Shown: positions 44,189 to 52,923 of the stretch, in pieces
Position numbering within the stretch: position 1 is the stretch's first letter
Layout: the number at the start of each line of letters is the position of its first letter
DNA from: Mycobacterium sp. HUMS_12744610
GTDB taxonomy: Bacteria > Actinomycetota > Actinomycetes > Mycobacteriales > Mycobacteriaceae
Assembly (NCBI RefSeq): GCF_041206865.1
Contig: NZ_JBGEDP010000001.1
Coordinates: forward strand, 3,162,001 to 3,226,000
Direction of reading: 5' to 3'
DNA length: 64,000 nt
Translations under genes and position numbers: made by a program
The notes under the pieces: generated by a model
What the model saw: the letters and a program-made list of their open reading frames with translations, nothing else
What the model was told of the DNA's origin: nothing
Database searches by the model: none

Positions 44189-44452
44189 TTAGTGGCCTGC
44201 CCGGAACGCGTTGATGCCCCGGATCACTCCGGCGATGTGCTCGTCGCTGAGTTGTTGTCCGTCGAAGACGTGGCTGAGCAGGATCCGGAGGTCGAGCATT
44301 TGTTGCAGGTAGACCAGGCAGGGCGGGCACTCGTCGAGGTGCCGGCTCACGATCGCGCCCCAGCGCCGCGGATCCGAGTCCACGAGATCGTCGACGAGCC
44401 GGACGAATTCGACGCAGTCGATGGCGGGAACTGCCTTGTCACGGACGGTCAT
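44189..44452 (-). CDS. Zinc-finger anti-sigma-like protein
   Basis: 87 residues starting MTVRDKAVPAIDCVEFVRLV. The HxxxCxxC signature (RHLDECPPCLVYLQQ) with an upstream Cys marks the ZAS/zf-HC2 fold that grips ECF sigma factors and can sense thiol oxidants. No membrane helix follows, so it would be a soluble anti-sigma factor. The start overlaps the sigma-factor stop by four bases (ATGA), the classic sigma/anti-sigma pairing. Confidence 0.82.
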   Translation of the reverse strand: MTVRDKAVPAIDCVEFVRLVDDLVDSDPRRWGAIVSRHLDECPPCLVYLQQMLDLRILLSHVFDGQQLSDEHIAGVIRGINAFRAGH

Positions 44453-45078
44453 CGTGGGTACCGCTTCTCCAGTGCGTTGCGAAGGTTCCCCCGGGCGCGG
44501 TAGAGCAGTGCGCGTTGCGCCTCGGCGGACAGGTCGAGGGTCTCGGCGGCCTCTTCGGCCGTCATGCCGACGACGTCGCGAAGGATGACCAGTTGCCGCT
44601 GCCGCTGCGGCAACGCATCCAGCGCGGCGCGCACGTGGCCGACGATCTCCTGCGTCATGGTCTGGTCCTCGGGCAGGAAGCGCCGCGACGGCGGGACGCT
44701 CCAGTGTCCGGCGTCGGGATGACCGACCGAGTGCATGCGACCCGACAGCGGGTCGGCGGCTTCGGCCTCTGCCGAGGCCAGCACCTCGTGGTCGCGGATC
44801 CGGGACTCGCGGCGCCGATGCCGCGACGCGGTGTTCTTGACGATCCCGAACAGCCAGGTGCTCACCGACGAACGGCCCTGGAAGGAACGCGAGGACTGCA
44901 TCACCTGCACCCACGCCTCCTGCACCGCTTCTTCGGCGAGCACCGGCGAGTCCACCATGGTCCGGGCGAAGTTCACCAGCGGGCGGTGGAAGTCGCGCAC
45001 CAGCACCGCCAGCGGGATCCCGCCGACCAGGTGCCGGTACGCGGTGTCCTCGGGCGGCATCGCCACCGGGGTCACCAT
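44449..45078 (-). CDS. ECF RNA polymerase sigma factor
   Basis: 209 residues from MVTPVAMPPEDTAYRHLVGG. Region 2: FHRPLVNFARTMVDSPVLAE, AVQEAWVQVMQS, STWLFGIVKNTASRHRRRES. A linker with PLSGRMHSVGHPDAGH is longer than usual. Region 4: ALDALPQRQRQLVILRDVVG, EEAAETLDLSAEAQRALLYR. Overlaps the zinc-finger gene by four bases and follows the acyl-CoA-dehydrogenase-like gene by ten. It probably directs transcription of this cluster. Confidence 0.88.
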   Translation of the reverse strand: MVTPVAMPPEDTAYRHLVGGIPLAVLVRDFHRPLVNFARTMVDSPVLAEEAVQEAWVQVMQSSRSFQGRSSVSTWLFGIVKNTASRHRRRESRIRDHEVLASAEAEAADPLSGRMHSVGHPDAGHWSVPPSRRFLPEDQTMTQEIVGHVRAALDALPQRQRQLVILRDVVGMTAEEAAETLDLSAEAQRALLYRARGNLRNALEKRYPR

Positions 45079-45088
45079 GGATCCGTGC

Positions 45089-46156
45089 TCAGGCACATCG
45101 GGCGAGTTCCCAGCGCAGCTGAGCCTCGGACGGTGACTGGACGGGGATGAACGCCGCCTCCCGGTAGCGCCGGCTCGCCGGTGTCCTGCTCGCATATCCT
45201 TTGCCGCCGGCGGTCCGGATCTCCAGATCGGCGCTGGCGCTGGACAGTTCGGCGGCCGTGAGGCGCAGCGCCAGCAGCTGCCTCTTGGTCGGCTGTCCGG
45301 GGCTGCCGACCGCCGCCGCCAGGCCCGCCAACGTCATCTCCGCGCACGCGAGCCGGCCGGCGATGCGGTCCACATCGGCGGCGAAGACCTCGTTGACCCC
45401 CGTGAGCCCCCGCCGGCTCTCCTCCACCGTCGTCCTGGTCAGGCCCAGGCACATGGCCGACTGCAGGACGAGGAACGTCGGGCGGACGGCTTGCAGGAAC
45501 CCGTCGAAGTCGCGTGACAGCACCTGCTCCGGACCGACGCGGACGCCTTCGAGGGTGAGGTGCGACGAGGCGGTGCTGCCCATGGCGAGCAAGTCGAAGT
45601 GGTTGCCCAGGGCCACGCCCGGCATATCCAACGGCATGGCCACGATCAGCTTTTCGCCGTTCTCGGTACGCGCCGCCGTGACCAGGGTCGAGTCGCGGTA
45701 GAGGTTGCTGGCCCACCTGATGGCGCCGGACACCTCGTAGCCGTCCGCCACCGGTGTGGCCGTCAGTTCGAGGTTGCCGCAGCCCGCCGCCTCCTTGAAC
45801 GCCGACGCCATGCCGGTGACGCCCAATGCGGTGCCGGCAAGCAGCGGCCGGGCCGCGGCCGCGCTGAACGGCGTCGCGGCCGTGAGCAGGTACTCCACCG
45901 CCATCCGGTGGGCCCACAGCGAAAATCCCGTGCTCATGCACTCCCCGGAGATCAGCCGGATCACCTCGGCCATGTCGGGAAGCCGGCCGTCGGCGTTGCC
46001 CGGCGCACCGATCCCGAGCAGCCCGGCCGCACCCAGTGCGGTGAAGCTGCGCCGGGAGTGCTGCTCACCGCGGTCCAACACGCCGGCATGGGCCCGGATG
46101 TCTTCCAGCAGTTCGAGATCCAATCGGCCCGCCGCGGGATCCATCGTCGCCGTCAT
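45089..46156 (-). CDS. Acyl-CoA-dehydrogenase-like flavoprotein
   Basis: 355 residues from MTATMDPAAGRLDLELLEDI. ACAD-type pattern: FTALGAAGLLGIGAPGNADG, GTALGVTGMASAFKEAAGCG, VSGAIRWASNLYRDSTLVTA, LLAMGSTASSHLTLEGVRVG and C-terminal helices with EIRTAGGKGYASRTPASRRY. Shorter than usual ACADs and without a clear catalytic Glu; resembles flavin monooxygenase or SfnB/DszC-type relatives. Overlaps cynS by four bases. Confidence 0.72.
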   Translation of the reverse strand: MTATMDPAAGRLDLELLEDIRAHAGVLDRGEQHSRRSFTALGAAGLLGIGAPGNADGRLPDMAEVIRLISGECMSTGFSLWAHRMAVEYLLTAATPFSAAAARPLLAGTALGVTGMASAFKEAAGCGNLELTATPVADGYEVSGAIRWASNLYRDSTLVTAARTENGEKLIVAMPLDMPGVALGNHFDLLAMGSTASSHLTLEGVRVGPEQVLSRDFDGFLQAVRPTFLVLQSAMCLGLTRTTVEESRRGLTGVNEVFAADVDRIAGRLACAEMTLAGLAAAVGSPGQPTKRQLLALRLTAAELSSASADLEIRTAGGKGYASRTPASRRYREAAFIPVQSPSEAQLRWELARCA

Positions 46157-46638
46157 TCGAGTACCTCCTGCGCCTGCTGCGCGGCGTGTTGCCATGCGTA
46201 GTCGAGAAACTTTCCGTCGAAGATGACGACCACCCTGTCGCCCTGCGGATCGGGACGCCGTCGCACGCTCAGCTGAAAGTTGATCGCGCTCATGATGCCG
46301 TCGCCGAATTCCTCGTGAATGAGTTCTTTGATCGCCGGGCCATAGACGGCCAACGCCTCGTAGAACCGGTAGATCGTCGGATCCTTCGCGGCGACCGAAT
46401 CCGATCCCCGGTACGGGGCGGTCTGTAGCACCGTCACCGCCTCGTCATCGAGGTCGAGGAGCGATGCGACCGTCGCCGCGTCGCCGGCCGCGAGCGGGTG
46501 CTGGCCGAGCAGCGCCGCCACGGTCCATACCGGGTCCTTGCGGATCGACTCGGCGATTTTCGCCCAGCTCAGTCCGCGTTCCACACGGGCCAGCCTGATG
46601 GCCTCCGCGAGAACCGTTTTGGTCAATGTGGTTGTCAC
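46153..46638 (-). CDS. cynS: Cyanate hydratase (cyanase)
   Basis: 161 residues. N-terminal helical domain (AIRLARVERGLSWAKIAESI, PVWTVAALLGQHPLAAGDAA) and the cyanase C-domain with catalytic Arg and Glu in DPTIYRFYEALAVYGPAIKE and Ser in GDGIMSAINFQLSV. The enzyme converts cyanate plus bicarbonate to ammonia and CO2. Length fits the family (about 156). Within an operon between osmC and the flavoprotein; cyanases are not common in pathogenic mycobacteria as far as I know. Confidence 0.93.
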   Translation of the reverse strand: MTTTLTKTVLAEAIRLARVERGLSWAKIAESIRKDPVWTVAALLGQHPLAAGDAATVASLLDLDDEAVTVLQTAPYRGSDSVAAKDPTIYRFYEALAVYGPAIKELIHEEFGDGIMSAINFQLSVRRRPDPQGDRVVVIFDGKFLDYAWQHAAQQAQEVLE

Positions 46639-46648
46639 GGTGGGCTTC

Positions 46649-47173
46649 CTATTGGGTGTACAGGGTCGAGTCGACGCTGACCGGGTTGCGGAACGTGTTC
46701 ACCACGGGCGACCAGGCGATCGCGTTGTCGTGGATCTCCTTGAGCGTCGCCTCGTCGACGTCTGCGGCCAGGGTCACCGTGCAACGGACCGCGCTGAAGC
46801 CCAGGAGCTTGCCGTCGGGAGTGTCACCGACCCCCCACACGGCGGAGATGTCGATGTCGCCTTCCATCTCGACCTCGATCTTGGTGAGGGTCACGCCCCG
46901 GTGCGTCGCGTTGGCGAGCATCCCGACCGAGATGCAGGAACCGAGCGCGGCCAGGGCGGTTTCCGACGGGTTGGGCGCCGAGTCGTCGCCCAGCAGCGCC
47001 GGCGGCTCCCCCACCAGCATCGGTGCGAGGTCGCGTACATAGGTCATGTTGCGAAATCCGGCCTCGCACACCGTAGTGGCCTTCAGGGTCTTCTTGCCGG
47101 TCGCGGGGTCGGCCTTGGCGTTGCACGACAACCGGTCCAGGGCCGCGGCGTCGATGACGAGCGCGTCGGTCAT
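46649..47173 (-). CDS. OsmC/Ohr-family peroxide-reducing protein
   Basis: 174 residues from MTDALVIDAAALDRLSCNAK with GGAGGAAG upstream. The conserved Cys pair of the OsmC fold appears as TTVCEAGFRN... and ALAALGSCISVGMLANATHR, with the Glu/Arg-type partner regions. OsmC proteins reduce organic hydroperoxides using Cys thiols. First gene of the minus-strand cluster with cynS ten bases downstream. A tandem pair of 11-base repeats lies upstream. Confidence 0.82.
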   Translation of the reverse strand: MTDALVIDAAALDRLSCNAKADPATGKKTLKATTVCEAGFRNMTYVRDLAPMLVGEPPALLGDDSAPNPSETALAALGSCISVGMLANATHRGVTLTKIEVEMEGDIDISAVWGVGDTPDGKLLGFSAVRCTVTLAADVDEATLKEIHDNAIAWSPVVNTFRNPVSVDSTLYTQ

Positions 47174-47201
47174 GGGCTTCCTCCGTTTTCTCGCTGGATA
47201 T

Positions 47202-47223
47202 GGGGTCTTCACGGGGTCTTCAC
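47202..47223. repeat. Tandem 11-bp direct repeat upstream of the osmC operon
   Basis: GGGGTCTTCAC occurs twice without a gap (47202-47212 and 47213-47223), starting 29 bases before the osmC start codon at 47173. The period of 11 bases is about one helical turn, so a regulator could bind both copies on one face, or the repeat may be part of the promoter. Confidence 0.5.
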
Positions 47224-47417
47224 GGTGTTAGTGCTCCGAGGACACCCGTATGTGACGGCGAGCGGGAGTGATTTACACGGACGACACGAAACATCACTTC
47301 GCTGAAACATCTCGGCCGCCCCGGTGACTGCGCGTGGGTGAATTATGGCCCGGACGAGGGGAATTCGTCGCGCCGAGCGTCACGCGAGCATGGCGCTCGC
47401 GGGGTCTGCGGCCGGGT

Positions 47418-48254
47418 TCAGGACTCCGACGGTTGCGTCACGAAGTCGATGAGCTCCTCGACCCGGCCGATCAGCGCGGGCTCGAGATCGTTCCAGTCGC
47501 GCACGCGGGACCGAATGTGCTGCCAGGCCCTGGCGATGTCGGCCTGGGCGGCGTGCGGCAGGCCCAGGGCCTGACAGGCGCCGCTTTTCCACTCCACGTG
47601 CCGCGGCACCTGCGGCCAGGCTTTCAGGCCGAGCCGCTGCGGCTTGACGGCCTGCCAGATGTCGACGTAGGGATGGCCGACGACCAGCGTGTCGTCGCCA
47701 CCCGGTCCGCGCCGCACCGCGTCGGCGATGCGCGCCTCTTTCGAACCCGCCACGAGGTGGTCGACGAGCACACCGAGCCGGCGCCCCGGGCCCGGACCGA
47801 ACTCGGCAACGATGTCCACCAGGTCGTCGACGCCGCCGAGGTGCTCGACAACCACACCCTCGACGCGCAGGTCATCGCCCCACACCTGCGCGATCAGCTC
47901 GGCGTCGTGGCGTCCCTCGACATAGATCCGGCTGGCGCGCGCGACCCGGGCGCGGACGCGCGGCACCGCGACGGAGCCCGACGCCGTCCTGGCCGGGGCA
48001 GCCGGCGCGGCGCGTCGGGGTGCTGTGAGGATCACCGGACGTCCCTCGAGCAGATACCCGGGTCCGAGGGGAAATCCGCGGGTCCGGCCGTGCCGGTCTT
48101 CCAGGTCGACCCGGCCGTACTCGACCCGCACCACGGCACCGACATAGCCCGTCTGCGCGTCCTCGACCACCAACCCCAGCTCGGCGGGATGCTCGGTCGA
48201 ACGGGGCTTGCGCCGGCCGGCGGCCAGCACGTCGGTTCCATAGCGATCGACCAC
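47418..48254 (-). CDS. DUF3097 protein with Toprim-like segment
   Basis: 278 residues from a GTG at 48254 (VVDRYGTDVLAAGRRKPRS), which has AGGA upstream; an in-frame start at 48278 adds eight residues. DUF3097 proteins begin with an RYG.DVL pattern and contain SRIYVEGRHDAELIAQVWGD, an acidic LGVLVDHLVAGSKEARIADA and HPYVDIWQAVKPQRLGLKAW. The E...DxD-like placement resembles Toprim nuclease folds. Widely conserved in actinobacteria; function not established. Confidence 0.8.
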   Translation of the reverse strand: MVDRYGTDVLAAGRRKPRSTEHPAELGLVVEDAQTGYVGAVVRVEYGRVDLEDRHGRTRGFPLGPGYLLEGRPVILTAPRRAAPAAPARTASGSVAVPRVRARVARASRIYVEGRHDAELIAQVWGDDLRVEGVVVEHLGGVDDLVDIVAEFGPGPGRRLGVLVDHLVAGSKEARIADAVRRGPGGDDTLVVGHPYVDIWQAVKPQRLGLKAWPQVPRHVEWKSGACQALGLPHAAQADIARAWQHIRSRVRDWNDLEPALIGRVEELIDFVTQPSES

Positions 48255-48503
48255 GCCGGCAATCCTAGAAAGGCCCACGGGTGATCACCGGCGCGGCGCG
48301 CCAGAGCCCGACATCACAATTTGTGGTGTCGCTGACGCCGGCCTCACGCTGCCGGGGCGACCATGACGCACTTCACAACACGTGACGAATTCCAATTGCA
48401 ATGCGGCAAAGGCAATCAGTCCGAGCGGAGAACGTTTGGCCGGGCGGCTTCGAGGTACGCCTTGTCTAGTTCAAAAAAATGACGCGAACGAGAGGAACGA
48501 AGC

Positions 48504-48986
48504 ATGAAGCTCTCCCAAATCGGGACGACGGCGGTCGCGACTCTGGCCGCGGCGACGGGGGTCGGGATTGCGAGCGCACCCGCCGCATCGGCCGACGCCT
48601 ACCCCGTCTTCAAGAAGTTCGGCAACCAGGAGAGGCTCAACGACTCCGACGGCGCCGTGATCACGGGCTGGACGGTGAGCAACCTGCGCCCGAGCAACGA
48701 CCCGATCCCGTATCAGCCCCGCGGCCACCTGTGGGAGGCCGACGCGACCGTCCGGGCGATCCGCGGGAACGTCCAGCCGATCATCCCGGACTTCAACGCC
48801 CGTGCGGCAAACGGCGACAACTACCCCGAGCTCGGTAACGTGGCCACCGCCCAGGGCATGAACCCGGCCGTGGTGAACCAAGGCGACGAGAGAAGCGGCA
48901 AACTGTACTTCGACGTCGTGGGGCCCAACCCCAACAGCGTGGTGTACGACGCCGGTGGGCGCGATCTCCTGTTCTGGACGCGGTGA
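48504..48986 (+). CDS. MPT63-like secreted immunogenic protein
   Basis: 160 residues with a signal peptide (MKLSQIGTTAVATLAAATGV, cleavage near ASADA). The mature beta-sandwich follows MPT63 (Rv1926c): GWTVSNLRPSND, RGHLWEADATVRAIRGNVQP, FNARAANGDNYPEL, SGKLYFDVVGPNPNSVVYDA, DLLFWTR. MPT63 is a small secreted antigen of pathogenic mycobacteria with an unknown role. GAGAGGAACGA precedes the ATG. Followed by a strong hairpin. Confidence 0.88.
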   Translation: MKLSQIGTTAVATLAAATGVGIASAPAASADAYPVFKKFGNQERLNDSDGAVITGWTVSNLRPSNDPIPYQPRGHLWEADATVRAIRGNVQPIIPDFNARAANGDNYPELGNVATAQGMNPAVVNQGDERSGKLYFDVVGPNPNSVVYDAGGRDLLFWTR

Positions 48987-49002
48987 CGCCCGCCGCAGTG
49001 GC

Positions 49003-49038
49003 GCAAGCTGCCGGGTGTCCGTGCACTCGGCAGCTTGC
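49003..49038. terminator. Hairpin terminator between the MPT63-like and patatin genes
   Basis: GCAAGCTGCCG at 49003-49013 pairs exactly with CGGCAGCTTGC at 49028-49038 around a 14-base loop. It lies between two convergent genes and should work for both; there is no U-tract. Confidence 0.7.
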
Positions 49039-49049
49039 CGGCCCTCACC

Positions 49050-50024
49050 TCACTTCCGGTCGCCGGTCGGTGGCCCGCACGCGGCCAGATAGGCCGGGTA
49101 ATTCCAGGTCGTCAAAAAGTTTCGGCCCGCTCGCAAACCGCGTTGGTAAAGCGCGTCCCGTTGTTGGGCGGAAAGGCCGAAATCGATCGGACTGACCTCC
49201 TCGGCGGGAACGAAAATGGTGCGTCGCACCGTGCACGGGTCGTCGATGTAGGCGTTGTCCTGGTTGCTCATCAGCGTCTCGACGGCGGCAATGCCCAGCG
49301 ACACCGGGCCGTGCACCGGGTGGGTGGGCGGAATGCCGGGACGCGCCGAGAGCCGGATGCCGAATGTCGGCCAGCGGGGCCGGCCGTCGGGCTCGTCGAA
49401 CAACTGAACCGGAAAGTCCGACAACAATCCACCGTCGACCCAGGTGGCCCCTGCCACCCGGACCGGTTGGAACACGTACGGGATCGCCGCCGAGGCGTGA
49501 ACCGCGCGGGCCACCGGAAAGGTGTCCGGGTCCACCCCGTAATCGGGCAGGTCCCACGGAATGCGCACCAGTCGGCGTCGGGACAGATCGCTGGCGGTCA
49601 CAACCAGTGACCACGCGAACTGGTCGGGCTTCTCCCCGGTGCGCAGATCGGCGAACGTGCGCACGCCCAGCTCACCGAGCAGCCCGGCGAGCAGACGCTC
49701 CAGGTAGGCCCCGCGATAGACACCGTCGGACACCAGCAGCGACAGTCCCCCGCCGATGACAGGAATCCGGCCGATCATGCTGCGGTCGAGGAACTTTCGG
49801 TAGTCGATGCTGCGCATCACGTCGCCGAGCCGACTCAGCGGTTCGCCGGCCACCTCCAGAGCGGCCAGCAGCGAGGCGACGATCGCGCCCGCGCTGCTGC
49901 CGGCGACGCGCGGGAACCGGTAGCCAGCTTCGGCCAGCGCGTCCACCGCGCCGACCAGTCCGATGCCCCGCACGCCTCCGCCCTCGCAGACCAGGTCGGC
50001 GTGTGCCACGCTCACGGCCGCCAC
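49050..50024 (-). CDS. Patatin-like phospholipase (Rv2037c-like)
   Basis: 324 residues. Glycine-rich oxyanion loop ADLVCEGGGVRGIGLVGAVD, nucleophile elbow VAGSSAGAIVASLL (GxSxG) and the catalytic dyad Asp in WVDGGLLSDFPV (DGG). Cytoplasmic or membrane-associated acyl hydrolase acting on phospholipids. In M. tuberculosis the equivalent gene lies beside the Rv2038c-Rv2041c sugar importer as here. Its start is one base before the ABC ATPase stop, so it is likely the last gene of that operon. Confidence 0.85.
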   Translation of the reverse strand: MAAVSVAHADLVCEGGGVRGIGLVGAVDALAEAGYRFPRVAGSSAGAIVASLLAALEVAGEPLSRLGDVMRSIDYRKFLDRSMIGRIPVIGGGLSLLVSDGVYRGAYLERLLAGLLGELGVRTFADLRTGEKPDQFAWSLVVTASDLSRRRLVRIPWDLPDYGVDPDTFPVARAVHASAAIPYVFQPVRVAGATWVDGGLLSDFPVQLFDEPDGRPRWPTFGIRLSARPGIPPTHPVHGPVSLGIAAVETLMSNQDNAYIDDPCTVRRTIFVPAEEVSPIDFGLSAQQRDALYQRGLRAGRNFLTTWNYPAYLAACGPPTGDRK

Positions 50025-50025
50025 C

Positions 50026-51156
50026 TCAGCCCCGATCCGATGGGTCGCCGGGCCGCACGCCGCTCGGCAGCTCCACGGGAATGCGGCGGCCGTCGGCGCC
50101 GAAGAAATGCACGTGCCCGGGCTCGGGGTGCAGGCACACGCGGCTACCCCGTTCCGGCGGCCGGCGCCCGTCGGCGCGCGCCACGACGGTCTGATCGACG
50201 GCGTTGCCCGAGAGGATGATTCGCCCGTACAGGTACGCGTCCGCTCCTAGTTCCTCGACCACGTCCACCTGCATCTCGACGCCCCCCTGGGCCCCGGGAC
50301 CACCCACCTCGAAGTGTTCGGGACGCACTCCGACGACGACCTGTGCCGCTCTGGCGGCGATCTCACGTGGTACCTGGATGGGCCAATCCCCCAGCGACAC
50401 TGAAGAATGCACGATCGGCAGGGTGAACAAGTTCATGGCCGGCGAGCCGATGAAGCCCGCCACGAAGACGTTGGCGGGGTTGCGGTAGAGCTCGCGGGGC
50501 GCGGCGACCTGCTGAAGCACGCCGTCGCACAACACGGCGACCCGGTCGCCCATCGTCATGGCCTCCACCTGGTCGTGGGTGACGTAGACGGTGGTGGTGC
50601 CGAGTCGCCGTTGCAGTGCGGCGATCTGGTTGCGCGTCTGGACCCGCAGCTTGGCGTCGAGATTGGACAGCGGCTCGTCCATCAGGAACACCTGCGGACG
50701 GCGCACGAGGGCGCGGCCCATCGCCACCCGCTGGCGTTGCCCCCCGGACAGGTCCTTGGGTTTGCGGTCCAGATGCGGGCGCAGGTCGAGCAGGTCGGCC
50801 GCGGCCAGCACCCGCTCGCGGATCTCGGCCTTCGGCGTCCTGGCGATCTTCAACGCGAAGCCCATGTTCTGCGCGACCGTCATGTGTGGGTAGAGGGCGT
50901 AGTTCTGGAAGACCATCGCGACGTCGCGATACTTCGGGTCGACGTCGGTGACGTCGCGGTCGCCGATGCGGATGCGCCCGGAATCCAGCGTCTCCAGTCC
51001 GGCCACCATCCGCAGCGAGGTCGTCTTGCCGCACCCGGACGGGCCCACCAGCACGACGAACTCGCCGTCGCCGACCACCAGGTCCAGCCCGTCCAGTGCC
51101 GGCCGGTCCGCGCCCGGGTAGCGGCGGGTCGCGCGTTCGAAACTCACCGAGGCCAC
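50026..51156 (-). CDS. ABC sugar importer ATPase (MalK/UgpC type, Rv2038c-like)
   Basis: 376 residues from a GTG at 51156 (VASVSFERATRRYPG). Walker A GPSGCGKTT, Q-loop VFQNYALYPHMT, signature LSGGQRQRVAMGRALVRRPQ, Walker B FLMDEPLSNLDAKL and switch His in VYVTHDQVEAM. C-terminal TOBE/MalK regulatory domain (VVVGVRPEHFEVGG). It powers the two permeases encoded upstream; starts two bases after the preceding permease stop. Confidence 0.92.
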   Translation of the reverse strand: MASVSFERATRRYPGADRPALDGLDLVVGDGEFVVLVGPSGCGKTTSLRMVAGLETLDSGRIRIGDRDVTDVDPKYRDVAMVFQNYALYPHMTVAQNMGFALKIARTPKAEIRERVLAAADLLDLRPHLDRKPKDLSGGQRQRVAMGRALVRRPQVFLMDEPLSNLDAKLRVQTRNQIAALQRRLGTTTVYVTHDQVEAMTMGDRVAVLCDGVLQQVAAPRELYRNPANVFVAGFIGSPAMNLFTLPIVHSSVSLGDWPIQVPREIAARAAQVVVGVRPEHFEVGGPGAQGGVEMQVDVVEELGADAYLYGRIILSGNAVDQTVVARADGRRPPERGSRVCLHPEPGHVHFFGADGRRIPVELPSGVRPGDPSDRG

Positions 51157-51158
51157 GA

Positions 51159-52010
51159 CTAGCCACCGAGCCCGGTCACGGCGATGCCGCGGACGAAGGA
51201 ACGCTGCGCGATGGCGTAGATGAGCACCAGCGGCAACATGATCAGCATGGACGTCGCCATGAGCACCGGCCAGCGGGCGGCGTACTCCCCGCGCATCCGG
51301 ACCAGGCCGAGGGTCAGCGTGGCCAGGCCGTCGCGCTGGATCATCAGCAGCGGCCACAGAAAATCGTTCCACACGTTGACCCACGTGAGCACCGCGAGCA
51401 CCAGCACCGCGGGCCTGGCATGGGGCAGCAGAACCCGCCAGTAGACCTGCCACGAGGAGCACCCGTCGAGGATCGCGGCTTCCTCCAGATCGGTGGGCAG
51501 TGTCAGGAAGAACTGCCGCATCAGGTAGGTGCCGAAGGCGCTGCCGAACAAACCGGGCACGATCATCGCCCAGGGCGTGTCGACCCAGCCGAGGGTCCGC
51601 ATCAGGATGAACTGCGGGATGACGGTGACCGTCAGCGGCACCATCAGGGTGGTCAGGTACACGAAGAACAGCGCATCGCGGCCGCGGAATTGCAGCCGCG
51701 CGAACGCATATCCGGCCAGCGAGCAGAAGAACACCTGCCCGGCCGTGACGCAGCCGGCATAGAGCACGGTGTTGAAGAACATCCGCCAGAACGGCATCAA
51801 CGCGAACACTTCGGTGTAGTTCGACCACTGCGGCCGCACCGGCCACAACGTCGGCTCGGTGACCTCGCCCTCCTTCTTCAAGGATCCCGAGACCGCCCAC
51901 GCGATCGGGAACAGCGCACAGCAGGCGATGCCGATCAGGGCCGTGTAGACGACCACGGTCCGGATGGCGTTGCGCTTGAACATGCGCGTGGGGTGCTCAA
52001 CCAAGCCCAC
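51159..52010 (-). CDS. ABC sugar importer permease (MalG type, Rv2039c-like)
   Basis: 283 residues, six membrane helices. The EAA loop contacting the ATPase reads LEEAAILDGCSSWQVYWRVL, followed by LPHARPAVLVLAVLTWVNVW. N-terminal helix VVVYTALIGIACCALFPIAW. Carbohydrate-uptake-1 family. Its start overlaps the upstream permease by 14 bases. Confidence 0.9.
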   Translation of the reverse strand: MGLVEHPTRMFKRNAIRTVVVYTALIGIACCALFPIAWAVSGSLKKEGEVTEPTLWPVRPQWSNYTEVFALMPFWRMFFNTVLYAGCVTAGQVFFCSLAGYAFARLQFRGRDALFFVYLTTLMVPLTVTVIPQFILMRTLGWVDTPWAMIVPGLFGSAFGTYLMRQFFLTLPTDLEEAAILDGCSSWQVYWRVLLPHARPAVLVLAVLTWVNVWNDFLWPLLMIQRDGLATLTLGLVRMRGEYAARWPVLMATSMLIMLPLVLIYAIAQRSFVRGIAVTGLGG

Positions 52011-52923
52011 GGGAAGCCTCCCAGGAGCGACGCCGCGTGATGCGTAACTGCAGCACGGTCAACACCAGCAGGATGGCGAATATCACCCACGCCAGCGCGG
52101 AGGCATATCCGAACTCCAGGAACGAAAACGCGTGCTGGAACAGCATGATGCCCAGCACGTACGTCGCGGTCTCCGGACCGCCGTTGGGCCCGTTGAGGAC
52201 ATACACCAGGTCGAACGCCTGGAAGGCGTGGATGACCGAGATGACGACCACGAACGACATGGCACCCCGGATCATGGGCACGGTGATGGAGACGAACTGT
52301 CGTATCCCGCCCGCACCGTCGATCCTGGCGGCCTCGTAGAGGTTTCCCGGCACTCCCTGCATTGCGGCCAGCAGTACGACGCTGGCGAACGGCACGCTCC
52401 GCCACACGCTGACCATGCACAGCGACACCATGGCCCATTGTGGTTGGATCAGCCAGGGAACCGGGCCGACCCCGGCCCAGCCGAGCACGATGTTGAGCAA
52501 CCCGTTGTCGGTGTCGAAGGCGAACTGCCACACGACCGCCATCACCACCGAGGAGATGGCCAGCGGCAGGAACACGATGGTGCGAAAGATGCCGATGCCC
52601 TTGACTTCCCGGCTCAGCACGGCGGCCACGACGAGGCTGATCAGCACGGTCGGCACCACGGTGCCGACCGTGAGAACCACCGTGTTGCGAAGCGCGATGA
52701 CAAACAACGGGTCGGACGTGAGGTCCCCGAAGTTCTTCAGGCCCACGAACTTCGGCGGTGTGAACAGGTCCCACTGCTGAAAGCTCATGTACAGCGAGAA
52801 CCCGAGCGGGAACAGCATGAAGACGCAGACCGCGGCCAGGTTCGGCGTCACGAACAGCCGGCCCGCCCGGGCGCGTCGTCGCAGCGGGCGGGCGCCCGGG
52901 GAGCGTGTGCGGATCGGTGTCAT
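51997..52923 (-). CDS. ABC sugar importer permease (MalF type, Rv2040c-like)
   Basis: 308 residues from MTPIRTRSPGARP. Six helices, the first being LAAVCVFMLFPLGFSLYMSF. EAA loop: LYEAARIDGAGGIRQFVSIT, then VPMIRGAMSFVVVISVIHAF. It pairs with the MalG-type permease to form the membrane channel. The ATG overlaps the stop of the binding-protein gene by four bases. Confidence 0.9.
   Translation of the reverse strand: MTPIRTRSPGARPLRRRARAGRLFVTPNLAAVCVFMLFPLGFSLYMSFQQWDLFTPPKFVGLKNFGDLTSDPLFVIALRNTVVLTVGTVVPTVLISLVVAAVLSREVKGIGIFRTIVFLPLAISSVVMAVVWQFAFDTDNGLLNIVLGWAGVGPVPWLIQPQWAMVSLCMVSVWRSVPFASVVLLAAMQGVPGNLYEAARIDGAGGIRQFVSITVPMIRGAMSFVVVISVIHAFQAFDLVYVLNGPNGGPETATYVLGIMLFQHAFSFLEFGYASALAWVIFAILLVLTVLQLRITRRRSWEASRGLG

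Noticed and set aside
45089..46156. Calling the cluster flavoprotein a standard fatty-acid beta-oxidation FadE
   Set aside because: The N-terminal helices are short and no catalytic Glu is evident. Its context with cynS and osmC does not suggest lipid oxidation, so only the fold is named.
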